A stretch of 5,470 nucleotides of DNA from Comamonadaceae bacterium (lineage in GTDB: Bacteria > Pseudomonadota > Gammaproteobacteria > Burkholderiales > Burkholderiaceae_C). The notes beneath the pieces were generated by a model. That model searched no databases, was not told the DNA's origin, and was given only the letters and a program-made list of their open reading frames with translations. The translations under genes were made by a program, and so were the position numbers. Shown here piece by piece: positions 1-5,470 of the stretch (the first letter of the stretch is position 1; each line of letters begins with the position of its first letter). Location of the stretch: NCBI GenBank assembly GCA_947458345.1, contig CANHBU010000159.1, positions 1 to 5,470 on the forward strand, written 5' to 3'.

Positions 1-293
1 GCAAACGCTCGCCCGCCGCGGTGACGGCGCTTGACGTGCTCAACGCCCTGGTGGGCGCGGCCCTGTTCGCCGCTCTGGCCGCGATGGCCTGGCCGGAGTT
101 TCGCAACTCCTGGGCCAGCAGCGAGTTCTACGGTGTGCAGGGCGTCTACAGCGTGCCAGCCTGGCCCTTCCGTGGCCTGATCATCGCCGGCTCAGCGGCC
201 GCTGCGCTGTGCTACCTGCTGACGATTCCAGGCATCTTGCGCCAGCACGGCAAGACCGGCCCGGTGGACGACCCACTTGGAGGCGGCGCATGA
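1..293 (+). CDS. TRAP transporter small permease subunit, DctQ type (3' part only)
   Basis: This is the C-terminal 96 residues of a protein whose start lies left of the window; the frame is open from base 3 with no stop before 291-293. The GTG at 21 is very probably an internal valine, because DctQ-type proteins are usually about 160-190 residues. Two hydrophobic segments are visible, one around VLNALVGAALFAALAAMAW and one around GLIIAGSAAAALCYLLTI, with the family-like stretch SVPAWPFRGLII between them. The tail (GKTGPVDDPLGGGA) is polar. In TRAP systems this four-helix inner-membrane subunit pairs with the large DctM subunit and helps dock the periplasmic binding protein. Its stop codon overlaps the dctM-type start (ATGA, 290-293), so the two are expected to be translationally coupled. 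The identification rests on the membrane pattern, the WP motif and the partner gene; the sequence itself is weakly conserved. Confidence 0.85.
   Translation, partial: KRSPAAVTALDVLNALVGAALFAALAAMAWPEFRNSWASSEFYGVQGVYSVPAWPFRGLIIAGSAAAALCYLLTIPGILRQHGKTGPVDDPLGGGA
279..283 (+). promoter_or_regulatory. Ribosome binding site of the DctM-type gene
   Basis: GGAGG lies inside the end of the DctQ-type gene, 6 bases before the ATG at 290. This strong Shine-Dalgarno match picks ATG 290 over the in-frame ATG at 209, which would add an arginine- and proline-rich 27-residue leader unlike any DctM N-terminus. Confidence 0.8.
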
Positions 294-1618
294 GTGAACT
301 TGCACTGGGCGGCTTGCTCGTCGGCGGACTGATCCTTCTGGTCCTGCTGGGCATACACATCGGCGTGGCGCTGCTGGCCGTCGGATTCTTCGGGGTCTGG
401 CTGGTGCGCGACAACATCGACATGGCCATGCGGCTGATGTACATGGCCGCCTACAACGGTGTGGCCGACTACATCTTTGCCACCATTCCACTGTTTGTGC
501 TGATGGGCTTGCTGGTCAGCATCTCGAACGTCGGCAAAGACACCTTCACCGTGGCCGAGGTGCTGCTGCGCAAAGTGCGCGGTGGCCTGGGCGTGGCCAC
601 TGTGGCGGCCAACACCGTGTTTGCGGCGGTCACGGGCGTGTCGATCGCCTCAGCGGCGGTCTTTACCCGGGTTGCGGTTCCCGAGATGGTGCGCCACGGC
701 TACCGCACCACCTTTGCCACCGGCACCGTGGCAGGCAGCTCGGTGCTGGGCATGATGATCCCGCCCAGCCTCCTGATGATCATCTACGGCGTGCTGGCCG
801 AGCAATCGATTGGCAAGCTGTTCATTGCCGGCGTGATTCCGGGCTTCATGCTGGCCATCGTATTTGCGGTGATGATCGTTTTGATGGCGCGCTTTACGCC
901 AGGCAAGGTCTTCGACCTCGACAAGCAGGCCGAACTGGCGCGCCAAAAACGAATCGACATCACACTGACCGGCGGGCAGATGGCTGGCAAGCTGCTGCCG
1001 ATTGCCGCTTTGGTGGCACTGGTTCTTGGCGGCCTGTACGGCGGCTTCTTCACACCGACCGAAGCCGGTGGCATTGGCGCCTTTGGTGCGCTGGTGATTG
1101 CGCTGCTGCGCCGCTCACTGGGCAAGGGCAACCTGTGGCGCGTGCTGCACGAAACGGGCAGCGTGTCGTGCACCATCCTGATTTTGCTGGTGGCAGCGGC
1201 CTTTTACAGTCGCATGCTCAGTGTGGCAGGCGTGCCAGTGGCCATTGCCGACGTGGTGCGTGACGCCGGCCTGGGGCCCTACGGCTTTTTGGCGCTGTAC
1301 ATCGCGATCGTGTTGCTGCTGGGCATGATCCTGGACTCAAGCTCGATCTTGCTGATCATGACCCCAGTGGCCGCGCCGATTGCCCAGGCCTTCGGCTTCG
1401 ACCTGATTCACTTCGGCGTGATCACGGTTCTGGCCGTCGAGATGGGGCTGCTCACGCCGCCCTTTGGTATCTCGGTGTTCACCGTCAAGTCCACCCTAAA
1501 CGACCCCAAGGTCTCGGTCGAAAGCATCTTCGCTGGCGCCCTGCCCTTTGTGGGCGCGATGTTCTTGGTGCTGCTGCTTGTGTGCGCCTTCCCCTGGCTG
1601 AGCACCGCGCTGATTTGA
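290..1618 (+). CDS. TRAP transporter large permease subunit, DctM type
   Basis: Encodes a 442-residue, highly hydrophobic inner-membrane protein, close to the usual DctM length of about 425-440. It is the sodium-coupled transport channel of a tripartite ATP-independent periplasmic importer. Family landmarks appear in order: FATIPLFVLMG (about 63-73), GVSIASAAVF (116-125), GMMIPPS (154-160), FTPTEAGG (254-261), LDSSSILLIMTP (348-359) and MGLLTPPFG (385-393). The two halves each carry a proline-containing re-entrant-type motif (IPPS and TPPFG), as known for this inverted-repeat fold. A charged cytoplasmic-like stretch (about 203-225, DLDKQAELARQKR) separates the halves. The start at 290 is supported by GGAGG 6 bases upstream and by the ATGA overlap with the DctQ-type gene. 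The substrate cannot be read from the permease; the family moves C4-dicarboxylates, sialic acid, keto acids, aromatic acids and others. The gene is intact. Confidence 0.96.
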   Translation: MSELALGGLLVGGLILLVLLGIHIGVALLAVGFFGVWLVRDNIDMAMRLMYMAAYNGVADYIFATIPLFVLMGLLVSISNVGKDTFTVAEVLLRKVRGGLGVATVAANTVFAAVTGVSIASAAVFTRVAVPEMVRHGYRTTFATGTVAGSSVLGMMIPPSLLMIIYGVLAEQSIGKLFIAGVIPGFMLAIVFAVMIVLMARFTPGKVFDLDKQAELARQKRIDITLTGGQMAGKLLPIAALVALVLGGLYGGFFTPTEAGGIGAFGALVIALLRRSLGKGNLWRVLHETGSVSCTILILLVAAAFYSRMLSVAGVPVAIADVVRDAGLGPYGFLALYIAIVLLLGMILDSSSILLIMTPVAAPIAQAFGFDLIHFGVITVLAVEMGLLTPPFGISVFTVKSTLNDPKVSVESIFAGALPFVGAMFLVLLLVCAFPWLSTALI

Positions 1619-1742
1619 GGCGAAGGGTACAGCTAGACCGCTGAACAGGCGCAGCCCGCTTGGCAATGACAGCCTCAGCCTTGTTACGCGCCTTGCAGGG
1701 GCTCGAGTCGCTGCCTCAGGTCGTGAGTGAAAAGACCAATCG
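1619..1742. other. Convergent intergenic region
   Basis: This gap separates the 3' end of the TRAP gene from the 3' end of the hemerythrin gene on the other strand. I looked for a terminator serving either side and found only weak elements. A 6-base inverted repeat, AGGCGC at 1647-1652 with GCGCCT at 1688-1693, has a long loop and no T-run behind it. GCCTCA occurs at 1672-1677 and 1713-1718, both complementary to TGAGGC at the TRAP stop codon (1616-1621). Neither looks like a classical intrinsic terminator. No coding sequence, tRNA or repeat array is seen here. Confidence 0.6.
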
Positions 1743-2177
1743 TTACGCAGAACGCGAGACGAAATGAATCTTGTGCCCACCCAGCCGTCGCTTCGCGGCC
1801 CACGCAGCCAGGCCTGCATCCATGGCGATCGTGTGCTCTGGGAACCAGCGCGCCAGTTCACGCGCCAATCTCCGTGCGACAGCACAATCGCCAGCCGATA
1901 AGCGCTCCTGCACTTCGGAAATGCTCGTCAGAACGGCCCGGTGTTCATCCAAATGGCACTGCGCAGAAGCATAGTCACCCTGGCCCATCAAGGCGTCTTC
2001 TTGGCCGAAGTGTTGCTCAGCATGCTCGCGAAACAAAGCAAGCGCACCCGGCAGTTCGGCATCACTGGCCGTCAGCAAGGACGAAAGGGTCTGGACAAAC
2101 TCGCGATGCGCGGCATCCATGCTGGCATCTCCCAGTTCGTACTCTCGCTGCCAGGTCACGGTCGCTGGGATCTCCAT
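1743..2177 (-). CDS. Bacteriohemerythrin (single-domain, di-iron O2-binding protein)
   Basis: Encodes 144 residues from ATG 2177, a normal length for a stand-alone bacterial hemerythrin. All seven expected di-iron ligands are present: H24 (MDAAHREF), H56 and E60 (HFGQED), H75 and H79 (HLDEH), H115 and D120 (HTIAMD). The spacings H-x3-E, H-x3-H and H-x4-D, and the 36-residue step between H79 and H115, agree with bacterial members. The N-terminal VTW near residue 9 also fits the family. There is no signal peptide or membrane segment, so it should be a cytosolic four-helix bundle. Known or proposed roles in the family are reversible O2 binding, O2 delivery to oxygen-using enzymes, O2 or NO sensing, and iron storage; which applies here is unknown. 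The gene follows livF by 32 bases on the same strand and may share its transcript. A TTG directly before the ATG could also serve as start. The C-terminal tail (about 128-144) is basic and lies outside the conserved bundle. Confidence 0.93.
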   Translation of the reverse strand: MEIPATVTWQREYELGDASMDAAHREFVQTLSSLLTASDAELPGALALFREHAEQHFGQEDALMGQGDYASAQCHLDEHRAVLTSISEVQERLSAGDCAVARRLARELARWFPEHTIAMDAGLAAWAAKRRLGGHKIHFVSRSA

Positions 2178-2182
2178 CAAAA

Positions 2183-2186
2183 CTCC
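2183..2186 (-). promoter_or_regulatory. Ribosome binding site of the hemerythrin gene
   Basis: On the minus strand, TTTGGAG precedes the gene, with GGAG ending 5 bases before ATG 2177 and only 2 bases before the adjacent TTG at 2180-2178. The spacing favours the ATG. It shows that the hemerythrin gene has its own initiation site rather than depending on overlap with livF. Confidence 0.65.
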
Positions 2187-2209
2187 AAAGGGATAGGAAA
2201 CAGGTCGGC

Positions 2210-2929
2210 CTAGGCCTTCAAATTCATCCGGACATCGGTCAGCGCCACGCCCACGAGGGCCTCCACCTCAGACTGGCGCGCCCGCAGATCCTGGGCGTCG
2301 CCGCAATACACCAGGCGGCCACGGTCTATGGCAATGCAATGGTCTGCAAGCGCAATGGCAACGTCCAGTTGCTGCTCAACGAGCAACACCGTCATCCCCT
2401 CGCTGACGATTTTCCGAATTGCCTCAAGCAAGCCCTCGACGATCAAGGGGGACAGACCTTCCGTGGGCTCATCCATCAGCATCACGCGGGGATTGCCGAC
2501 CAGGGCCCGACCGATCGCCAGCATTTGCTGCTCGCCCCCGGACAGAACCGCCCCCAGTGACTGCTTGCGTGCGGCAAGCCCTGGGAACAACTGGTAGACC
2601 GCGGCGGCGTCCCAAAAGCCAGGTCGAGAACCCACTTGCATGTGCTCTGCCACCGTCAAGCTCTTAAAAACCTCTCGGTTCTGCGGCACATAGCCCAGCC
2701 CTGCGCGGGCCTTCTGGAATGTCGTGGCCTGAGTCAAGTCCCTTTCACCCAGGAGGATCCTTCCCGAGTGGGTGGTCGCCCGGCCTGTGATCGCTTCGAA
2801 CAGGGTCGTCTTGCCGACACCGTTTCGGCCAATGATCGAAAGGCACTGACCCTCTTTGACCGCAAACGAGAGGTCCTCGATGACAACGGTTTTACCCCAG
2901 CCAGCGTAGAGCTGATGAACTTCAAACAT
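2210..2929 (-). CDS. livF: Branched-chain amino acid-type ABC transporter, ATP-binding protein LivF
   Basis: Encodes 239 residues from ATG 2929 (LivF of E. coli is about 237). It is one of the two cytoplasmic ATPases that power the importer, working as a heterodimer with LivG. Visible motifs: Walker A GRNGVGKTT (34-42), Q-loop YVPQNREVF (80-88, Gln 83), ABC signature LSGGEQQ (129-135), Walker B VMLMDEP (149-155), D-loop region EGLSP (157-161) and LLVEQQ (182-187). The last has Gln where most ABC ATPases have the switch histidine, which is usual for LivF. The start at 2929 overlaps the livG stop by 8 bases. A longer in-frame start at 2992 would add 21 residues with no family counterpart and is less likely. 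Only a weak Shine-Dalgarno is seen, so translation is probably coupled to livG. The palindrome GGCCTAGGCC (2207-2216) covers its stop codon. Confidence 0.95.
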   Translation of the reverse strand: MFEVHQLYAGWGKTVVIEDLSFAVKEGQCLSIIGRNGVGKTTLFEAITGRATTHSGRILLGERDLTQATTFQKARAGLGYVPQNREVFKSLTVAEHMQVGSRPGFWDAAAVYQLFPGLAARKQSLGAVLSGGEQQMLAIGRALVGNPRVMLMDEPTEGLSPLIVEGLLEAIRKIVSEGMTVLLVEQQLDVAIALADHCIAIDRGRLVYCGDAQDLRARQSEVEALVGVALTDVRMNLKA

Positions 2930-3701
2930 ATGGAGATGTCCCGGTAAAGCGAGCCTGGCCGGCCCGGCCAAGGTAGACATCGCGAACGGCATCAGAGTTC
3001 ATGACCTCAGCTGTCGTGCCGGACGCCAGCACGCGGCCCGATACCAACACAGTGGTGTCCGTACAAAACTCCCGCACCATCCCCATGTCGTGCTCGATCA
3101 TAAGGATCGCCATCTCGGCGGGCAGTTTGCGCAGGGCATTGAGCAGCAAGCCGGTCTCGGTCGATGGAATCCCCGCCGCTGGCTCATCCAAGAGCAGCAC
3201 ACGGGGTTTGAGGGCCAAGACCAGCGCAATTTCCACCAGTCGTTGCTCGCCGTAGGACATGTCCTGCACCGGCACATCGGCCTGGTCTGAAATCTGGAGC
3301 TCCTCCAGAACTTGGTGACAGCGATCCCTGTTGGTCCGCAGATCGTGGACGCTTTGCCAAAGACGACCAGCCACCCCTTCATGCTCATTGACCGCAAGCA
3401 AGACGTTTTCGAAGGCCGTCAGCCTTGGAAACAAGCTGGTGATCTGGAAGGATCGAACGAGACCGGCTTTGACCCGGGCGTGGATCGAGACGCGAGTCAG
3501 GTCTCGACCAAACAGCAGGACTTGTCCGTCATCGGGCCTGATTGCGCCGCACACCAAGCCCACAAGGGTTGATTTGCCAGCGCCATTGGGTCCGATCAAT
3601 GCATGGCGCGCGCCTGCATTGAGTTGCAAGTTGACATCGTCGGTGACCACCAAGCCACCGAAAGACTTGCGCAGTCCCAGAAGTTCAAGCGCCGCGGTCA
3701 T
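2922..3701 (-). CDS. livG: Branched-chain amino acid-type ABC transporter, ATP-binding protein LivG
   Basis: Encodes 259 residues from ATG 3701 (E. coli LivG is about 255). It is the second ATPase of the importer. Motifs in order: Walker A GPNGAGKST (37-45), Q-loop VRSFQITSLFP (82-92, Gln 86), signature MSYGEQR (148-154), Walker B VLLLDEP (168-174), followed by AAGIPSTET (a LivG-like D-loop), and the switch histidine in MIEHDM (H204). The signature with Tyr in place of the first Gly (SYGEQ) is characteristic of LivG rather than LivF. The start lies 7 bases after the livM stop, with only a short AGG as Shine-Dalgarno. An upstream in-frame ATG at 3749 falls inside livM and would add a proline-rich leader, so I rejected it. 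Its 3' end overlaps livF by 8 bases. All catalytic residues are present. Confidence 0.95.
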   Translation of the reverse strand: MTAALELLGLRKSFGGLVVTDDVNLQLNAGARHALIGPNGAGKSTLVGLVCGAIRPDDGQVLLFGRDLTRVSIHARVKAGLVRSFQITSLFPRLTAFENVLLAVNEHEGVAGRLWQSVHDLRTNRDRCHQVLEELQISDQADVPVQDMSYGEQRLVEIALVLALKPRVLLLDEPAAGIPSTETGLLLNALRKLPAEMAILMIEHDMGMVREFCTDTTVLVSGRVLASGTTAEVMNSDAVRDVYLGRAGQARFTGTSPYV

Positions 3702-3708
3702 AGCTGGC

Positions 3709-4659
3709 CTAGGGTCGGCGGCGGGACACTCGGGCCAACCAGGCCGCAATTCCGCCTTTGAGAAAAAAAGTTACGCCCATCAACAGCATGCCGATCACCA
3801 GCATCCAGTAAAAGGGATTCCATTGCTGCGTCACATACTTGACGATCATGTACACGGGCGCACCCAGCAGGGCGCCATAGATGCTGAAGACGCCGCCGAG
3901 TACCACCATCACAAGCACATCGACCGAGGTCTCCAGACTCAAGACCTGCAACCCTACAAAGGCCGTATTCTGGGTCAAAAGCGCGCCAGCGATTCCTGCG
4001 ATCGCCGCACTGATCGAATACATCACGACAAGGCGGCCAAGCACCGGCGCGCCAAGCAGCTGCATCCGCAAGGCGTTCTCGCGAACGCCTGTCATCGACA
4101 GGCCGTAGGGGGAGCCGACCACTCGCAGGGCCAACACGAAGATCACGGCCAACCATGCGAGCGTGTAGAGGTATTGAACTCGTCCATCGAGGCTCCACTT
4201 GAAAAGCCCGAGCACAGGCTCAAAGCTCACGCCCACCAGTCCGTCGTCACCTCCGGTGATGGCAGTTGCCTTGTTCCCGGCTTCGAAAAGGATGACGCAC
4301 AAAGCCAAAGTGACCATCAGCAGTGGCAGCCCACTCAAGCGAAGGATTGCAAAGCCGACACCTACCGCTACAGCGCCCGCCATAAGGCCAGAAATCAACA
4401 CAACGCTGATCGGCTCCTGCCAGCCGGCCAAGGCCAGCCGCCCCGCGGCGTAAGCGCCGATGCCAAAGTACACGGCGTGGCCCAACGAGATGATGCCCGC
4501 AAATCCCAGAGCCAGGCTAAGCGAAAGCCCAAACAGCGCCATCACAAGGACTGAGGCGCCAAAGCTGCGGTAATCCGGGAAAAGAAAGAAGCAGGCCACG
4601 GCGGCAAGCCACCACAGCAGACCAGGATGGCGGCGCGCCTGCAAGAAATGAGGGCTCAT
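3709..4659 (-). CDS. livM: Branched-chain amino acid-type ABC transporter, permease LivM
   Basis: Encodes 316 residues from ATG 4659, a common length for LivM proteins that lack the long N-terminal extension of the E. coli protein. It is an inner-membrane permease that pairs with LivH to form the channel. Diagnostic stretches are GFAGIISLGHAVYFGIGAYA (about 52-71), TGGDDGL (135-141) and the cytoplasmic ATPase-contact loop SPYGLSMTGVRENALRMQLL (183-202). Several hydrophobic helices alternate along its length, and the C-terminus is arginine-rich (VSRRRP), as expected for a cytoplasmic tail. The start is set by GGAG 5 bases upstream; an alternative in-frame start at 4704 would lie within livH and add 15 residues. 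A run of seven T on the coding strand (3763-3769) sits about 18 codons before the stop. The gap to livH is 8 bases and to livG 7 bases. Confidence 0.95.
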   Translation of the reverse strand: MSPHFLQARRHPGLLWWLAAVACFFLFPDYRSFGASVLVMALFGLSLSLALGFAGIISLGHAVYFGIGAYAAGRLALAGWQEPISVVLISGLMAGAVAVGVGFAILRLSGLPLLMVTLALCVILFEAGNKATAITGGDDGLVGVSFEPVLGLFKWSLDGRVQYLYTLAWLAVIFVLALRVVGSPYGLSMTGVRENALRMQLLGAPVLGRLVVMYSISAAIAGIAGALLTQNTAFVGLQVLSLETSVDVLVMVVLGGVFSIYGALLGAPVYMIVKYVTQQWNPFYWMLVIGMLLMGVTFFLKGGIAAWLARVSRRRP

Positions 4660-4664
4660 CGCGT

Positions 4665-4670
4665 CTCCTA
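4665..4670 (-). promoter_or_regulatory. Ribosome binding site of livM, overlapping the livH stop codon
   Basis: The minus strand reads TAGGAG, in which TAG is the stop of livH and GGAG is the Shine-Dalgarno of livM, 5 bases before ATG 4659. A ribosome ending livH would sit on this site, so translation of the two permease genes is probably coupled and their amounts matched. Confidence 0.75.
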
Positions 4671-5470
4671 CTTCCACCCAGACAGCAGCCCATTGGGCCG
4701 CCACAGCACCAAAACCACCAACAGGGTAAAGACCGTGAAGGCCCCCAGCTCAGGCACAAGGTAGCGACCGGCCGTATCGACCACGCCCACCACAAGGGAC
4801 ACAACGACGGACGCCTTGATATTGCCAAAGCCAGATAGAGCAACGATGGTCAAAAACAGGGGCAAGTGCTTGAATGGATACAGCGGCTCGAGCGGGAGCA
4901 TGCCGGCCCCAACAATACCGCCCAAGGCGGCCAATCCAGCGCCGATGGCGAAGGTCACGGAAAAATACCAATCGACATTGATACCGGAGGCTTTGGCCAT
5001 GCCCTGATTGTCGACACAGGCCCGTAAAGTGGCCCCGAAGTGGGTCCGGTCGAACAGGATCCACAAGCCGATCAGGATGAGCAGACCTGCCACCATGACG
5101 AAAATCCGATAGACAGGGAACGGACGGCCCAAAAGGTTCATATTGCCAGCGAGCCACTCAGGGTACTTGGTGGCCAGGACATTGGGCCCGAAAGCAAAGG
5201 TGAGCAAGCCGATGAAGGCAAAACACATGCCGATCGTGGCCAATACCTGCTCGAGTTCGGTGACGCCAAACAGGAAGCGAAAGAACACCCGCTCCAGGGC
5301 AATGCTCACGAGCACCACCAGAGTGACCGCCAATACAACCGACGGGACAAATCCCAGCCCGGCCACTGCCGGTAACTTAAACGCGAGGTAGCCACCCAGA
5401 ACCGCGAACACGCCATGGGCCAGGTTGGCGATGCGCATGAGCCCCAGCGTCAGCACAAGGCCAATCGAGA
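4668..5470 (-). CDS. livH: Branched-chain amino acid-type ABC transporter, permease LivH (5' end cut by window)
   Basis: The visible part is 266 residues plus stop; the frame runs open through the right edge. The GTG at 5456-5454 is an internal valine in the conserved stretch SIGLVLTLGLMRIANLAHG, which in LivH proteins lies about 25-40 residues after the start, so only the N-terminus is missing. LivH is the first inner-membrane permease of the importer. Recognisable parts are the NLAHG motif with GGYLAF, and a central ATPase-contact loop GATLRACVDNQGMAKASGI (about 4980-5036). A glycine-rich helix (AIGAGLAALGGIVGAGM) and the C-terminal RPNGLLSGWK are also typical. The canonical gene order H-M-G-F confirms the assignment. 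The substrate could be branched-chain amino acids, but related systems move amides, urea or aromatic acids, and permease sequence alone does not decide. Confidence 0.94.
   Translation of the reverse strand, partial: SIGLVLTLGLMRIANLAHGVFAVLGGYLAFKLPAVAGLGFVPSVVLAVTLVVLVSIALERVFFRFLFGVTELEQVLATIGMCFAFIGLLTFAFGPNVLATKYPEWLAGNMNLLGRPFPVYRIFVMVAGLLILIGLWILFDRTHFGATLRACVDNQGMAKASGINVDWYFSVTFAIGAGLAALGGIVGAGMLPLEPLYPFKHLPLFLTIVALSGFGNIKASVVVSLVVGVVDTAGRYLVPELGAFTVFTLLVVLVLWRPNGLLSGWK

Noticed and set aside
1647..1693. AGGCGC/GCGCCT inverted repeat as an intrinsic terminator
   Set aside because: The stem is only 6 bases with a 35-base loop and no T-run on either strand, so it is not a credible intrinsic terminator.
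1496..1885. Open frame of 129 codons on the - strand spanning the intergenic gap
   Set aside because: It overlaps the hemerythrin gene in another frame and runs antisense into the dctM-type gene. It has no good ribosome binding site or family-like features that I can see.
2207..2216. Perfect palindrome GGCCTAGGCC at the livF stop codon, considered as an operator or processing site
   Set aside because: Only 10 bases long and built around a TAG stop in GC-rich codons. A similar CCTAGG context occurs by chance at the livM stop. No second copy or flanking symmetry supports a binding site.
1727..2560. Open frame of 277 codons on the + strand, opposite the hemerythrin gene and livF
   Set aside because: It covers the hemerythrin gene and livF on the opposite strand and shows low-complexity His/Arg/Gln/Pro composition with no recognisable motif.
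3331..4554. Open frame of 407 codons on the + strand, opposite livM and livG
   Set aside because: It lies antisense to two genes with complete family motifs. Its translation is rich in His, Gln, Arg, Pro and Ser with no domain pattern, as expected for a shadow frame in GC-rich DNA.
2210..5470. Possibility that the ABC system is a urea transporter (UrtBCDE)
   Set aside because: The ATPases look like LivG (SYGEQ signature) and LivF, and the permeases have ordinary LivH and LivM lengths and motifs. Without the binding protein urea cannot be fully excluded, but nothing points to it.

Overview
The window holds parts of two solute-import systems that converge on each other, with a small oxygen/iron-binding protein gene between them. 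The DNA is GC-rich, codons favour G or C at the third position, and genes are tightly packed with overlapping or touching start and stop codons. Together with a TRAP transporter beside a Liv-type ABC transporter, this suggests a proteobacterium. A betaproteobacterium of the Burkholderiales/Comamonadaceae kind is my best guess, but that is inference; no rRNA or other taxonomic marker is present.

Left part, + strand (1-1618): the 3' end of a TRAP small permease subunit (DctQ type, cut by the left edge), then a complete TRAP large permease subunit (DctM type). The two genes overlap by 4 bases (ATGA). The periplasmic binding protein (DctP type) is not in the window and would probably lie to the left. 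Together these would make a sodium-coupled, binding-protein-dependent importer, typically of a carboxylate or similar organic acid.

Middle (1619-1742): a 124-base gap between convergent 3' ends, with no convincing intrinsic terminator.

Right part, - strand (1743-5470), read from the right edge leftwards: livH (5' end cut by the window), livM, livG, livF and a single-domain bacteriohemerythrin gene. The four liv genes lie in the canonical H-M-G-F order with gaps of 8 and 7 bases and one 8-base overlap, so they almost certainly form one transcript. They encode both permeases and both ATPases of a branched-chain-amino-acid-type (HAAT family) ABC importer. The substrate-binding protein is missing and may lie beyond the right edge. 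The hemerythrin gene starts 32 bases after livF, has its own ribosome binding site, and keeps all seven di-iron ligands. It may be the last gene of the liv operon.

Most of the window is ordinary transporter sequence. I see no CRISPR array, mobile element, RNA gene or obvious novel system. The one point of real interest is the hemerythrin placed directly behind livHMGF.
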